This document shows, piece by piece, positions 17,315-25,692 of a stretch of 64,000 nt of DNA. Numbering within the stretch: position 1 is the stretch's first letter; the number at the start of each line of letters is the position of its first letter. This stretch comes from Treponema sp. (GTDB lineage Bacteria > Spirochaetota > Spirochaetia > Treponematales > Treponemataceae), in assembly GCA_024402535.1 (NCBI GenBank), contig JAKSTN010000005.1, positions 22,920-86,919 on the forward strand. Direction: 5' to 3'. The notes beneath the pieces are model-generated. The model did no database searches. It had not been told where the DNA came from and saw nothing but the letters and a program-made list of their open reading frames with translations. The position numbers were made by a program, and so were the translations under genes.

Positions 17315-18499
17315 TTATTCGATTTTTAATGGTTCTTTTATTTTTGTAATTTTTCCTGAAATCATTACAAGTTTTGTATGGAAGTCTTTGTCCATAACAA
17401 CAATGTCGCTGTCGTAAGTTGGAGCAAGAATTCCTTTTCTGTTGTAGTGCATTATTTTTGCAGGGTTTGCAGTTGCAAAGCGGATTGCATTGTTCAGCTG
17501 ATAACCGAATTTTGTCATGTTAAGAACTGCTTTTTTCAATGTCAAAGCAGAGCCTGCAATTACATCATCTGAAAGACGGTGAAAGCATCCGTCCTTGAAA
17601 ACAACTTCTTCATTGTTGGCATAAAGGTGTTCTGCTTTCTGTTCTGTAGGAGTAAGGGCATCAGTTACCAGGACAATCTGATCTGCTGTTTTCTCTCTCT
17701 GCAAAAGTTTGAAAAGATCCGGGTGAACATGAACTCCGTCTGCAATGATTTCAACGGACATTTCCGGATGAATTAAAACAGCTCCTACTGCACCAGGGTC
17801 TCTGTGGTGCATCTGGCTCATGGCATTGAAAAAATGTGTTGAGTGCAGAATGCCGGCCTGAATACCTTCAATTATATGATGGTAACTTGCATTTGTGTGG
17901 CCCGCCTGAAGAACAATTCCTTTATTCACACAGTCCAGTGCAAGTTCACGCATTCCGCTAAGTTCCGGCGCCACAGTCATGTTTACAATGTGACCTTCAG
18001 AAGCATCCCAAAGACGGTTCATAAGATCAATGTCAGGAAGGCTTATTGTTTCCGGTTTCTGAACTCCAAGTTTGTCGGGTGAAATGAAAGGTCCTTCAAG
18101 ATGGAGCCCCATAATGTGTGCGCCTTCTTCTTTTCCCATTGCTGCAACAATTTTTTTTATGTTGGAAATCATTTCTTCTTCAGGAGCAGGGTACAGTGTC
18201 GGATTGAAAGCGGTAACTCCGTAATTTGCCAGGTGACGTGACATGGCAAGAATTCCTTCTGTAGAACATTTGTCTGCTCCGTGACCGCGAAATCCGTGAA
18301 TATGCGTGTCAATGAGCCCTGGCAAAATGTAATTGCCTTTTACATCAATGCACTGAACGTCGGGACCGAACTGTTTTTTTGCAAAGCGTTCTTCAGAAAA
18401 TACTTCAACAATTCTGGAATCTTCTATGAGAACTGCGGAAGGTTCTGTAATGTTTGAAATGCCTGAAAATACCTGGCCGTTATGAAGACATATTCTCAT
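17315..18499 (-). CDS. nagA: N-acetylglucosamine-6-phosphate deacetylase
   Basis: A 394-residue amidohydrolase that removes acetate from GlcNAc-6-phosphate. Visible motifs: DTHIHGFRGHG near residue 60, the metal-ligand region LHLEGPFIS near 130, AGHTNASYHH and STHFFNAM (the two metal histidines) near 195-220, and the VTDAL catalytic-Asp motif near 275. The ATG start is chosen because GAGGTG lies 7 bases upstream; the upstream GTG overlaps that site. The reading frame overlaps the GH20 gene by 20 bases, so translation is likely coupled. Confidence 0.96.
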   Translation of the reverse strand: MRICLHNGQVFSGISNITEPSAVLIEDSRIVEVFSEERFAKKQFGPDVQCIDVKGNYILPGLIDTHIHGFRGHGADKCSTEGILAMSRHLANYGVTAFNPTLYPAPEEEMISNIKKIVAAMGKEEGAHIMGLHLEGPFISPDKLGVQKPETISLPDIDLMNRLWDASEGHIVNMTVAPELSGMRELALDCVNKGIVLQAGHTNASYHHIIEGIQAGILHSTHFFNAMSQMHHRDPGAVGAVLIHPEMSVEIIADGVHVHPDLFKLLQREKTADQIVLVTDALTPTEQKAEHLYANNEEVVFKDGCFHRLSDDVIAGSALTLKKAVLNMTKFGYQLNNAIRFATANPAKIMHYNRKGILAPTYDSDIVVMDKDFHTKLVMISGKITKIKEPLKIE

Positions 18500-20027
18500 T
18501 GTAATCACCTCTGTAAAATGTCACGTCCATTTTCGAAAGACGTTCAAGATGTGAATCAAGACTGGTAACAAACTCGCCGAATGATTTTTTGTTTTCAGGA
18601 AGCCAGAAACATTCAGCCATTGCGCAGAATCTTGGGAACATAAGATATTCTGTGATTCGTGATGCTGTGATGTATTCACTCCAGAATGTGCATTCGCCTC
18701 CAAGAATAAGACGGCGTTTATCCTGACTCATTTCGTCCGTAAACGGAACAAATGAATATGCTTTTTCAAGAGTTATGGTTCCAAGTCTTCCAGGTTCTTC
18801 GTAGCTGGTTTTATTTTTCAGGTTCAGGTAACAATGAGTCTGCGGTGACATAATCACTTTATGATTTGTACGGACCGCTTCTTCACCGCCTTCAAACCCG
18901 CGCCATGACTGAACGATAAGGTCTTCCCCGGCAGGGAACTTTTCGTTGTTTTCAAGAACTTCATCCCAGCCGATTGGAATGCGGTTGTGTTTCTGAACGA
19001 TTCCAAGCATCTTGTTTGTAGCCCAGGACTGAAGCTGGCTGGCGTTGTCCAGATTCAGCTCTTTCATGCGGCGCTGGCAGTCAGGACAGTTTTCCCAGCG
19101 TTCAGAAAGACATTCGTCTCCGCCAATGTGAATATATTTTCCGGGGAAAAGTTTTTCGACAGTGGAAAGAATGTCATCGAATAAATCGAAAATCTTGTCC
19201 TTGCCAAGACAGAGAACATCGGGGAAGATACCCCAGCGGTTTTCAACTTTGTAAGGACCGCCTGTACAGCCGTATTCAGGGTAAGCTTCCAGAAGGGCAG
19301 AACTGTGGCCAGGGAATTCTACTTCAGGAACGATTGTGATTTTTCTTTCTTCGGCGTATTTTACGATTTCCCTGATTTCTTCATGACTGTAGTACATTTT
19401 CATGTCGGCAAAACCTTCATAAGTACCTTCGGTTGAAGCCGGCATTGTGTGTGCCTGGCGAACGGAACCTTTTTCTGTCAGAAGAGGATATCCGTCTACA
19501 GGGAGTCTCCAGCCCTGATCATCTGTCAGGTGCCAGTGGAAAACATTCATTTTGTGGAATGCACACTGGTCCAGAATTTTTTTGATGAAATCAGTTGTAA
19601 AGAAATGACGGCAGGTATCAAGAAGGAAACCTCGCCATGAATATTCAGGTTTGTCGCAGATTGTTACGCATGGGATTTCATCCTGATTTCCCATAAGAAG
19701 CTGAGTCAGTGAAACAAAACCGTAGAATGCTCCGCGGGAAGACGGGCTTGTGATTTTTATTTCTTTTGAAGAAACCGAAAGAATGTAGCTTTCGTCATTT
19801 TCCAGGTTGAAACCATTTATTTCAGATTTTTCATTGGAAATAAGTGTAGTGATTTTGATGTTTGTTTCTGTGTGTGTAGATTCTGAAAATTTATAACCTT
19901 CTTTCAGCAGAATATCTTTTAAGAATTCCGGAACAGGATAATCAGAAAAGAAGGTTTTTCCTGCTGTTTTCAGGACGCCTTCTTCCTGTGTGATTGAATA
20001 TGGTTTAGGAATAATGTTTGTGTTCAT
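18480..20027 (-). CDS. Cytoplasmic beta-N-acetylhexosaminidase (GH20)
   Basis: A 515-residue glycoside hydrolase of family 20, which releases terminal GlcNAc (or GalNAc) through a substrate-assisted mechanism. The catalytic Asp-Glu pair is in HIGGDECLSERW at about residues 299-310. The N-terminal IIPKPYSITQEEG and the HWHLTDDQGWRLP segment are typical. There is no signal peptide, so it should act on imported oligosaccharides such as chitobiose. The start is set at MNTNIIPKP. A TTGGAC-N17-TTATTA promoter ends 8 bases before this ATG, and no Shine-Dalgarno is present, so a leaderless mRNA is likely. First gene of the nag operon. Confidence 0.93.
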   Translation of the reverse strand: MNTNIIPKPYSITQEEGVLKTAGKTFFSDYPVPEFLKDILLKEGYKFSESTHTETNIKITTLISNEKSEINGFNLENDESYILSVSSKEIKITSPSSRGAFYGFVSLTQLLMGNQDEIPCVTICDKPEYSWRGFLLDTCRHFFTTDFIKKILDQCAFHKMNVFHWHLTDDQGWRLPVDGYPLLTEKGSVRQAHTMPASTEGTYEGFADMKMYYSHEEIREIVKYAEERKITIVPEVEFPGHSSALLEAYPEYGCTGGPYKVENRWGIFPDVLCLGKDKIFDLFDDILSTVEKLFPGKYIHIGGDECLSERWENCPDCQRRMKELNLDNASQLQSWATNKMLGIVQKHNRIPIGWDEVLENNEKFPAGEDLIVQSWRGFEGGEEAVRTNHKVIMSPQTHCYLNLKNKTSYEEPGRLGTITLEKAYSFVPFTDEMSQDKRRLILGGECTFWSEYITASRITEYLMFPRFCAMAECFWLPENKKSFGEFVTSLDSHLERLSKMDVTFYRGDYNENMSS

Positions 20028-20035
20028 GTCATGCA

Positions 20036-20064
20036 TAATAATTCAAGTTTTTAAGTTTGTCCAA
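20036..20064 (-). promoter_or_regulatory. Promoter of the GH20-nagA-nagB-hexokinase operon
   Basis: On the minus strand, TTGGAC (20064-20059) and TTATTA (20041-20036) are 17 bases apart. The predicted start falls at or next to the GH20 ATG (20027). It faces away from the importer promoter at 20137. Confidence 0.5.
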
Positions 20065-20136
20065 TGGAAAAACAAACTATTTTGTAAAAATAACTGTTAT
20101 TCTGAAAAAATGCTCACAAAAACGAAAAAAAAAGAA

Positions 20137-20166
20137 TTGACAAAATGAAAATACGGGCTTTATTAT
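20137..20166 (+). promoter_or_regulatory. Promoter of the GlcNAc-oligosaccharide importer operon
   Basis: A consensus TTGACA (20137-20142) is followed after 18 bases by TATTAT (20161-20166). The predicted start is near 20173, inside the palindrome described next. Confidence 0.65.
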
Positions 20167-20172
20167 GGGGAA

Positions 20173-20189
20173 TGTACACGGATTGTACA
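20173..20189. promoter_or_regulatory. Operator candidate TGTACA-N5-TGTACA
   Basis: A perfect 17-bp inverted repeat (TGTACA, CGGAT, TGTACA) that begins at the predicted transcription start of the importer operon. This is a classic place for a repressor to block initiation. The ROK regulator at the end of this operon is the obvious candidate to bind it. Confidence 0.6.
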
Positions 20190-20225
20190 AACAAAACACA
20201 AAAATACCAAAAACGGAGGCAACTT

Positions 20226-21545
20226 ATGAAAAAAGTTGTACTTGCAGCAATGGTTGCTGCATCAATGGTCAGTTCTGTATTTGCTCTTGGCGAAAAAAAG
20301 GCAAAACAGACTGTAATTACAGTTCTGGATTACCAGGATGCTACAGCTCCAAACTCTTACGAAGACAATAAGCTGGTTTGGGAAGCATTCGAAGCCGCTC
20401 ATCCGGACATCAAAATTGAAAGAGAAGTTCTTTTCAATGAACCTTTCCATCAGAAAGTTGCTGCTTACGCTGCATCTGGAAAAATGCCTGATGTTTTCTA
20501 CATGTTCCCTTCAGGACGCTCAACAGCAATCCATGAAAAGAAACTTGCAAAAGACCTTACACCTTTCATGAAGAAAGACGGAATCTACGAAGATTACTCG
20601 GCAGCATGTATGGATCCAAAAGGTCAGGCTTCAGGTTATGTTGCAGAAATCCCATTCGGACTTACAGTTTCACATGTTCTGTACGTAAACAAAGAAGTTC
20701 TTGATGACTGTGGACTTTCAATTCCAAAAACATACGACGAACTTAAAGCTCAGGTTCCTGTTCTTAAAGCTAAAGGATATGAAACTATCCTTATGGCAAA
20801 TATGGACGACTGGGTTATGCAGTCTTGTCTCTTCTCTATGGTAGCAGGACGTTTCGGTGGAGCAGGTTGGGCAGATGCAATTCTGGCAGGAAAAGCAAAA
20901 TTCACAGATGACAATTTCAAGAAGTCTGTAGAATTCATTAAAACAATGTACGATGACGGTGTTCTTTCTCAGAAAACACTGGCAACATCTTACGGTGATG
21001 TAACAGGTCAGTTCGCTGCAAACAAAGGTGCATACATGATTGACGGTGACTGGCGTGCAGCTGCATTCCTTACAGACCAGTCTACAGGAAAAGCTCTTAT
21101 CAGCCCTGAAAGACAGCAGAAATCTATCGAAATGATCAGCTTCCCTGAAATCCCAGGTGAAATTGTTCACGGAACAAACTCAGGTACTCTCGGAGTAGGA
21201 TACGGTATGTCTTCTAAACTGAAGAAGAACTCAAAAGAAGAAAAAGCTGCATGGGAACTTATCAAATGGCTCAGCGGTCCTTACTGCCAGCAGCGCCGTC
21301 TTGATACAGGTGCAGCATTCCCTTCACTTACAAAAGGTGTTTCTTACGAAGGACTCGAACCACTTTCAGCAAAACGTGCAGACTTCTATCTGACACCAAC
21401 TGCTACAACACCTGTATTTGACAGTGCTTTCAACTCAGATGTTGCTTCAGTTCTTAATGCTGATCTTCAGGCACTTGGACTTGGAAAGAAAACTCCGGCT
21501 CAGGTTTGCGAAGCTCTGCAGAAAGTTTTTGATTCATCAAAATAA
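20226..21545 (+). CDS. Sugar-binding protein of the GlcNAc-linked ABC importer
   Basis: A 439-residue periplasmic binding protein of the CUT1 family. The start is the ATG after CGGAGG, not an in-frame ATG 27 codons upstream that overlaps the promoter. Residues 1-20 are a Sec signal peptide ending SSVFA. There is no lipobox cysteine. Mature-protein features include VFYMFPSGRST, the GAYMIDGDWRAAAF ligand-loop type segment and AAWELIKWLSG near the C-terminus. It heads an operon with two permeases and a ROK regulator, divergent from the nag genes. Chitobiose or other GlcNAc oligosaccharides are the inferred ligand. Confidence 0.9.
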   Translation: MKKVVLAAMVAASMVSSVFALGEKKAKQTVITVLDYQDATAPNSYEDNKLVWEAFEAAHPDIKIEREVLFNEPFHQKVAAYAASGKMPDVFYMFPSGRSTAIHEKKLAKDLTPFMKKDGIYEDYSAACMDPKGQASGYVAEIPFGLTVSHVLYVNKEVLDDCGLSIPKTYDELKAQVPVLKAKGYETILMANMDDWVMQSCLFSMVAGRFGGAGWADAILAGKAKFTDDNFKKSVEFIKTMYDDGVLSQKTLATSYGDVTGQFAANKGAYMIDGDWRAAAFLTDQSTGKALISPERQQKSIEMISFPEIPGEIVHGTNSGTLGVGYGMSSKLKKNSKEEKAAWELIKWLSGPYCQQRRLDTGAAFPSLTKGVSYEGLEPLSAKRADFYLTPTATTPVFDSAFNSDVASVLNADLQALGLGKKTPAQVCEALQKVFDSSK

Positions 21546-21558
21546 TTTCAAATAAAAC

Positions 21559-21584
21559 AAGGTCATCGCTTCGGCGGTGACCTT
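21559..21584 (+). promoter_or_regulatory. Stable intercistronic hairpin with UUCG loop
   Basis: AAGGTCATCGC pairs with GCGGTGACCTT (one G-U pair) closed by a C(UUCG)G tetraloop. There is no long T-run, so it is likely an mRNA-processing or stability element that keeps binding-protein mRNA more abundant than permease mRNA. Confidence 0.65.
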
Positions 21585-21626
21585 TATGGTTTAAGGGATA
21601 AAATTAAAAAAAATTGGAGTTAATTT

Positions 21627-22946
21627 ATGGACCGAAAAAATCTGATACTGGCCGCAAAAGCGGCTCTCCTTGTATCTGTTCTTGGATTCTGTATTCCTTT
21701 ATTTGACAGTTCGAACGGATTTGCCGCAATTCTGTATTTCTTCAAAGAACCAGACGGCTTCCTTTACACACTGGCAGGCATTTCACTTACAGTGATGTTT
21801 GTAATGACACTTGTTTCAATTCTTCATTCGACTGTCTGGTTTGTTACATTAAAGAAAACTGCATTCAGTTCAAAGCGCGTCGCTCTTGAGTGGCTGAATT
21901 ATGCGGTAATGATTATTTCAGGTATCATATCTTTTGTATCCGTAAAACATTTTCCGGAAGAAGTTGTTGATTTCAGTGCCGGTTTATATTTCATAATAGT
22001 TGGATGGGCGGTATCAATCATTCTGTTCCTTTATTCAGGAATGCTTGATGAAAACCTTTCAATTAAACAGGAAGAGTCTCGTGCATACTGGCTTCTTTCT
22101 CTTCCTGCTGTCATTTTCTACTTTGGAGTAATGACATTCCCTGCAATCTTCTCTGTATTTTTGAGTACGACAAACTATTCAGGTGGCACTTTGTTTGCAA
22201 AATGTGCACTTAAGTTTGTCGGATTAAAAAATTACATAAAAGTTTTCCAGGATCAGTATTTTTATGTTTCTTTGAAAAATAACCTTTGGGTTGTTCTGAT
22301 TTCTGTTTTCGGTCAGCTGCCTTTAGGATTCTTCCTTGCATACATCCTTACACGCGGCCTTGTTAAGGGAAAAGATTTTTTCCAGACAATGATTTACTTG
22401 CCATGTGTTATTTCAACAGTTGTAATCGGTATTCTGTTCCAGAGTTTCTTCTCGGCTCATGGTGTATGGACCGAAATCATGCAGAAAATTAATCCGGCAT
22501 ATGAATGGTCAATGAACAATTATCCAATGATTCCTGTTCTTGTCGTTATGCTCTGGATGTATACAGGAACTTATCTCATCATCTTCCTGGCAAACCTTCA
22601 GAAAATTGACCCGCAGATTATGGAAGCCGCAACAATTGACGGTGCAACAGAATGGCAGACTTTGTGGCATATCATTTTCCCTGAACTGTCAGGCGTATTT
22701 GTTGTAAGTGCAATTCTTGCAATTTCCGGTTCGCTTAAATCTTTCGACCTGATTTACGTAATGACAGGAGGAGGACCGGCAAAGCAGACTTATGTTCTTT
22801 CCCTTTACATGTTCGACAAAGCATTCAAAGGTGCCGCAGATTATCCTATGGCAAACACAATTTCTACAATCATGGTTGTAATCAGCCTTATTCTGATTGT
22901 TGTGGTAAAAACACTTGAAAAGAAATTCGGGTCTTCGGAGGAATAG
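21627..22946 (+). CDS. ABC sugar permease, MalF-type
   Basis: A 439-residue inner-membrane permease. It has about eight membrane helices, with extra N-terminal helices before the core, as in MalF-like CUT1 permeases. The EAA loop (MEAATIDGATEWQTLWHIIFPEL) is near residues 332-355. The MTGGGPAKQTYVLSLYMF segment is the typical region after it. It pairs with the MalG-type permease that starts 2 bases after its stop. AATTGGAGTT lies before the ATG. No ATPase gene is present in this operon. Confidence 0.93.
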   Translation: MDRKNLILAAKAALLVSVLGFCIPLFDSSNGFAAILYFFKEPDGFLYTLAGISLTVMFVMTLVSILHSTVWFVTLKKTAFSSKRVALEWLNYAVMIISGIISFVSVKHFPEEVVDFSAGLYFIIVGWAVSIILFLYSGMLDENLSIKQEESRAYWLLSLPAVIFYFGVMTFPAIFSVFLSTTNYSGGTLFAKCALKFVGLKNYIKVFQDQYFYVSLKNNLWVVLISVFGQLPLGFFLAYILTRGLVKGKDFFQTMIYLPCVISTVVIGILFQSFFSAHGVWTEIMQKINPAYEWSMNNYPMIPVLVVMLWMYTGTYLIIFLANLQKIDPQIMEAATIDGATEWQTLWHIIFPELSGVFVVSAILAISGSLKSFDLIYVMTGGGPAKQTYVLSLYMFDKAFKGAADYPMANTISTIMVVISLILIVVVKTLEKKFGSSEE

Positions 22947-22948
22947 AA

Positions 22949-23800
22949 ATGAATGTATTTGAAAAAAAGGGTGGAATGCATTTTGTTAAGCAGACACTGA
23001 TTTATATCATCCTTGGTATTTTTACTTTCATGGCTCTGTATCCTCTGCTCTGGCTTTTGATTTCATCTTTCAAAACAACACAGGAATATCAGCTGACAAG
23101 TAAACTGGCATTGCCAAAAGTCTGGTGGTGGAAAAACTATTACGACGCATGGATTCGCGGTAATTTCGGACGCCTCTTTTTGAACAGCATTTTCTACACA
23201 GGCGTTTCAACAATCGCTATTTTGTATTGTGCAATCGGTGCTGGTTTTGCATTTGCAAAGCTTCCAAGCCGCGCAACAGGTTTCCTCTACAAAAGCTTTG
23301 TTGTCGGAGTTCTTATTACACTGCAGTGTATTATGATTCCTTTGTTCTTCCTTGCAAACTGGACTGGTCTTTATGATACCCGTCTTGGAGTTCTTCTTTG
23401 TTACATCGGGGTTGGTATGCCAATGGGTATTTACCTGAGCACAGAATTTATCAGAAGTATTCCAGGCTCGCTGATTGAATCAGCCCGCATTGACGGAGCA
23501 CCTTACCTTAAGATTTTCCTGAGCATCATTGTTCCAATGTCAAAGCCTGTAGCAATGACTCTTGCAATCCTTACAATCACAGGAACATGGAATGAGTTCA
23601 TGCTCATCAATATTCTTGCTTCAAGTGAAGGAATCAAGTCGCTGCCTGTTGGTGTTCAGAAATTCTCGGGAGCACTTGCATCTGACTACGGTAAACAGTT
23701 TGCTGCTCTTATGATCAGTATTGTTCCGATGATTATTTTCTACGTAATCAACAGAAAAGAAATAACAAATGGCGTTGCGGCCGGTGCTGTAAAAGGTTAA
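22949..23800 (+). CDS. ABC sugar permease, MalG-type
   Basis: A 283-residue inner-membrane permease with six helices. The EAA loop (LIESARIDGAPYLKIFLSIIVPMSKP) is near residues 177-202. The C-terminus ends NGVAAGAVKG, the usual CUT1 ending that reaches the ATPase. The start is 2 bases after the upstream permease stop, with GGAGGAA as ribosome-binding site inside the upstream gene, so the two subunits are coupled. The ROK regulator follows after 12 bases. Confidence 0.94.
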   Translation: MNVFEKKGGMHFVKQTLIYIILGIFTFMALYPLLWLLISSFKTTQEYQLTSKLALPKVWWWKNYYDAWIRGNFGRLFLNSIFYTGVSTIAILYCAIGAGFAFAKLPSRATGFLYKSFVVGVLITLQCIMIPLFFLANWTGLYDTRLGVLLCYIGVGMPMGIYLSTEFIRSIPGSLIESARIDGAPYLKIFLSIIVPMSKPVAMTLAILTITGTWNEFMLINILASSEGIKSLPVGVQKFSGALASDYGKQFAALMISIVPMIIFYVINRKEITNGVAAGAVKG

Positions 23801-23812
23801 AATAAAACTGCT

Positions 23813-25066
23813 ATGCATGTAAACAACGACTTTCAGCGCAACTCAAATATTTCACATGTTTTTGATACAGTCTGGCGTAATTCAGTAATCAGCAGAATTG
23901 ATATTTCAAAGAAGCTGGATTTGTACCGTTCAACTGTATCAAACATTATTGGAACTCTTCTTGAAAACAATGTGATTTTGGAAGGGGAGCTTGGAAGCGT
24001 TACAAATAAAGGAGGCCGTAAACCGGTTTTCCTTTCTGTAAATGAAAACTACGGATGCATAGCAGGAATTGAACTTCAGCCTGACACTTTCAGTGTTTCA
24101 ATCGTGAACTTTGCCGGAAAGCAGATTCTGACTTTCACAGGCGAAACAAAGGTAAATGAAACACTTCTTTCAGATCCTGAATCACTTTTCGAAGATATCG
24201 TAGATTCGATTATCAGTGAACTGGTTCAGAAAACATCTGACCTTAATGTTCCGGTTCTTGGAATCTCCATAGGGATTCCAGGTATTGTGAATATCGATAA
24301 GGGTATTATAATCCGCTCTGATCCATTCAATCTTCATAATTTTGATTACGGAAAAAAACTTGGCAGCCGTTACGGACTTCCTCTGTTTATGGAAAACGAC
24401 GCCAAATGCTGTGCCTGGCTTCAGTGTGCGGATAATGGAGAACACGGGGGTGGAATAAATCAGGAATCAAAGCCTGACTTCCTCTGCGTGCTCGCACGCG
24501 ATTACAAAGGTAATCCTAATATGAACTGGCCCGGCGTTTATAAAAAAGGTGTGGGCGTGGGACTTTCCATTGTGATGAACGGGCGTCTTGTGGACGGACA
24601 TAACTATGCCGCCGGCGAGTATGTGTCTCATTCCTGGCGCGGCGTAAAAGAAGGTCAGACAGGGCTTCCGGACGCCGTCCTTTCTACAATCGGCAGTTTT
24701 GACGACTCATACCGTGAATGGATTATTGATCTGTTTACAACTCTTACAGTTCAGATTCCTTTACTTGAACCTTGCTCTGTGTTCCTTCACGGGCAGCCTC
24801 AGAACAAGGCAGATTTAATTAATGAAACAATCCGCACCAGTGTTCCTCAGTTTTTGAGAATTCTTGAAAAATGCGGTGCGCGTTTTGTGATTATGCCGGA
24901 AGACAAAAATGAAATTTCCAGAGGAGCAGCACTAATGTTCTTCCAGAAACTTTTCGAAATTCCTTTTATTGAATCGGAAGATTCATATTCACGCCTGGAC
25001 TGGGATTTTGTTTTTGATCTTCAGAAAAAAGCTTCTTCAGAAAAACTTCTTCATTCTGGAAAATAA
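23813..25066 (+). CDS. ROK family transcriptional regulator lacking the zinc motif
   Basis: A 417-residue protein of the NagC/XylR (ROK) type. Residues ~10-75 form a winged helix-turn-helix (SRIDISKKLDLYRSTVSNIIGTLLE, then GRKPVFLSVN). Residues ~85-400 are the sugar-kinase-like sensor with GISIGIPGIVN and ENDAKCCAW. The usual CxCGxxGCxE zinc site is absent: the equivalent stretch reads GEYVSHSWRGVKEG, without cysteines. As last gene of the importer operon, it probably senses GlcNAc or its 6-phosphate and controls the divergent nag promoters. Activator or repressor cannot be told from sequence. Confidence 0.88.
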   Translation: MHVNNDFQRNSNISHVFDTVWRNSVISRIDISKKLDLYRSTVSNIIGTLLENNVILEGELGSVTNKGGRKPVFLSVNENYGCIAGIELQPDTFSVSIVNFAGKQILTFTGETKVNETLLSDPESLFEDIVDSIISELVQKTSDLNVPVLGISIGIPGIVNIDKGIIIRSDPFNLHNFDYGKKLGSRYGLPLFMENDAKCCAWLQCADNGEHGGGINQESKPDFLCVLARDYKGNPNMNWPGVYKKGVGVGLSIVMNGRLVDGHNYAAGEYVSHSWRGVKEGQTGLPDAVLSTIGSFDDSYREWIIDLFTTLTVQIPLLEPCSVFLHGQPQNKADLINETIRTSVPQFLRILEKCGARFVIMPEDKNEISRGAALMFFQKLFEIPFIESEDSYSRLDWDFVFDLQKKASSEKLLHSGK

Positions 25067-25663
25067 TTATTCTGCGGCTGCTTTTCTGGCTGCTTTTTCT
25101 ACAAGAATAAGGCGGCGGCGCTGAAGGCGCGGAGTGTTATAGCGCAGGATTGCGTATGGAGCAAGGCTTAAAACTGCGTTTACAAAAATAATTGGAAAAC
25201 TGAAGTACCAGAAATGTGATGCAGGGAAAAAGAGCAGCATGAATACTCCTGCCAGGGCATTTTCAAGATGAATGATTTCACCATAGTTGTTTTCAAGAAT
25301 AAAGCGTTCCATGTAGATTGGATTGTCAGGATCTGAAATTGATTTTTTATCAAAAGCTGTGAACATTCCAAGTTCCAGAACGTGATCCTTCCATTTTTTT
25401 ATTCCGATTTTTTCATAAAATTTGCATTCTAATTTTGGAACTTTGAAAAAGCCTTCGCGTTCGTGGGAAAACCATTTTTCAGGAAATGCACGGCGGATAA
25501 TAAATGCCCAAAGTCCGTCCCATGCAATAACGCCTATAGTTCCGCCAAAAGTTGCAAGGAAAATATAAAGATGACTCATATTGTGGGATGCTCTTCCAAA
25601 AAGATAACCTGCAAGAAGCATGTAAATATCAGCAAGTGCAATCACAACAATATAAAGTATCAT
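25067..25663 (-). CDS. CrtO-like acyltransferase family membrane protein
   Basis: A 198-residue membrane protein with about four helices. The central EKIGIKKWKDHVLELG segment and the C-terminal ILRYNTPRLQRRR match the family named after the glycosyl-4,4'-diaponeurosporenoate acyltransferase CrtO of staphylococci. Many members occur outside carotenoid pathways, so lipid or glycolipid acylation is only a guess; no carotenoid genes are near. The start is set at MILYIV because GAGAGGAG lies just upstream. It follows the EAL gene by 29 bases on the same strand. Confidence 0.65.
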   Translation of the reverse strand: MILYIVVIALADIYMLLAGYLFGRASHNMSHLYIFLATFGGTIGVIAWDGLWAFIIRRAFPEKWFSHEREGFFKVPKLECKFYEKIGIKKWKDHVLELGMFTAFDKKSISDPDNPIYMERFILENNYGEIIHLENALAGVFMLLFFPASHFWYFSFPIIFVNAVLSLAPYAILRYNTPRLQRRRLILVEKAARKAAAE

Positions 25664-25692
25664 AATAAACTCCTCTCTCTTATATGAATGAA

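Noticed and set aside
20145..20225. In-frame upstream ATG that would extend the sugar-binding protein by 27 residues
   Set aside because: It overlaps the promoter spacer and removes the signal peptide from the N-terminus; the ATG after CGGAGG is far better.
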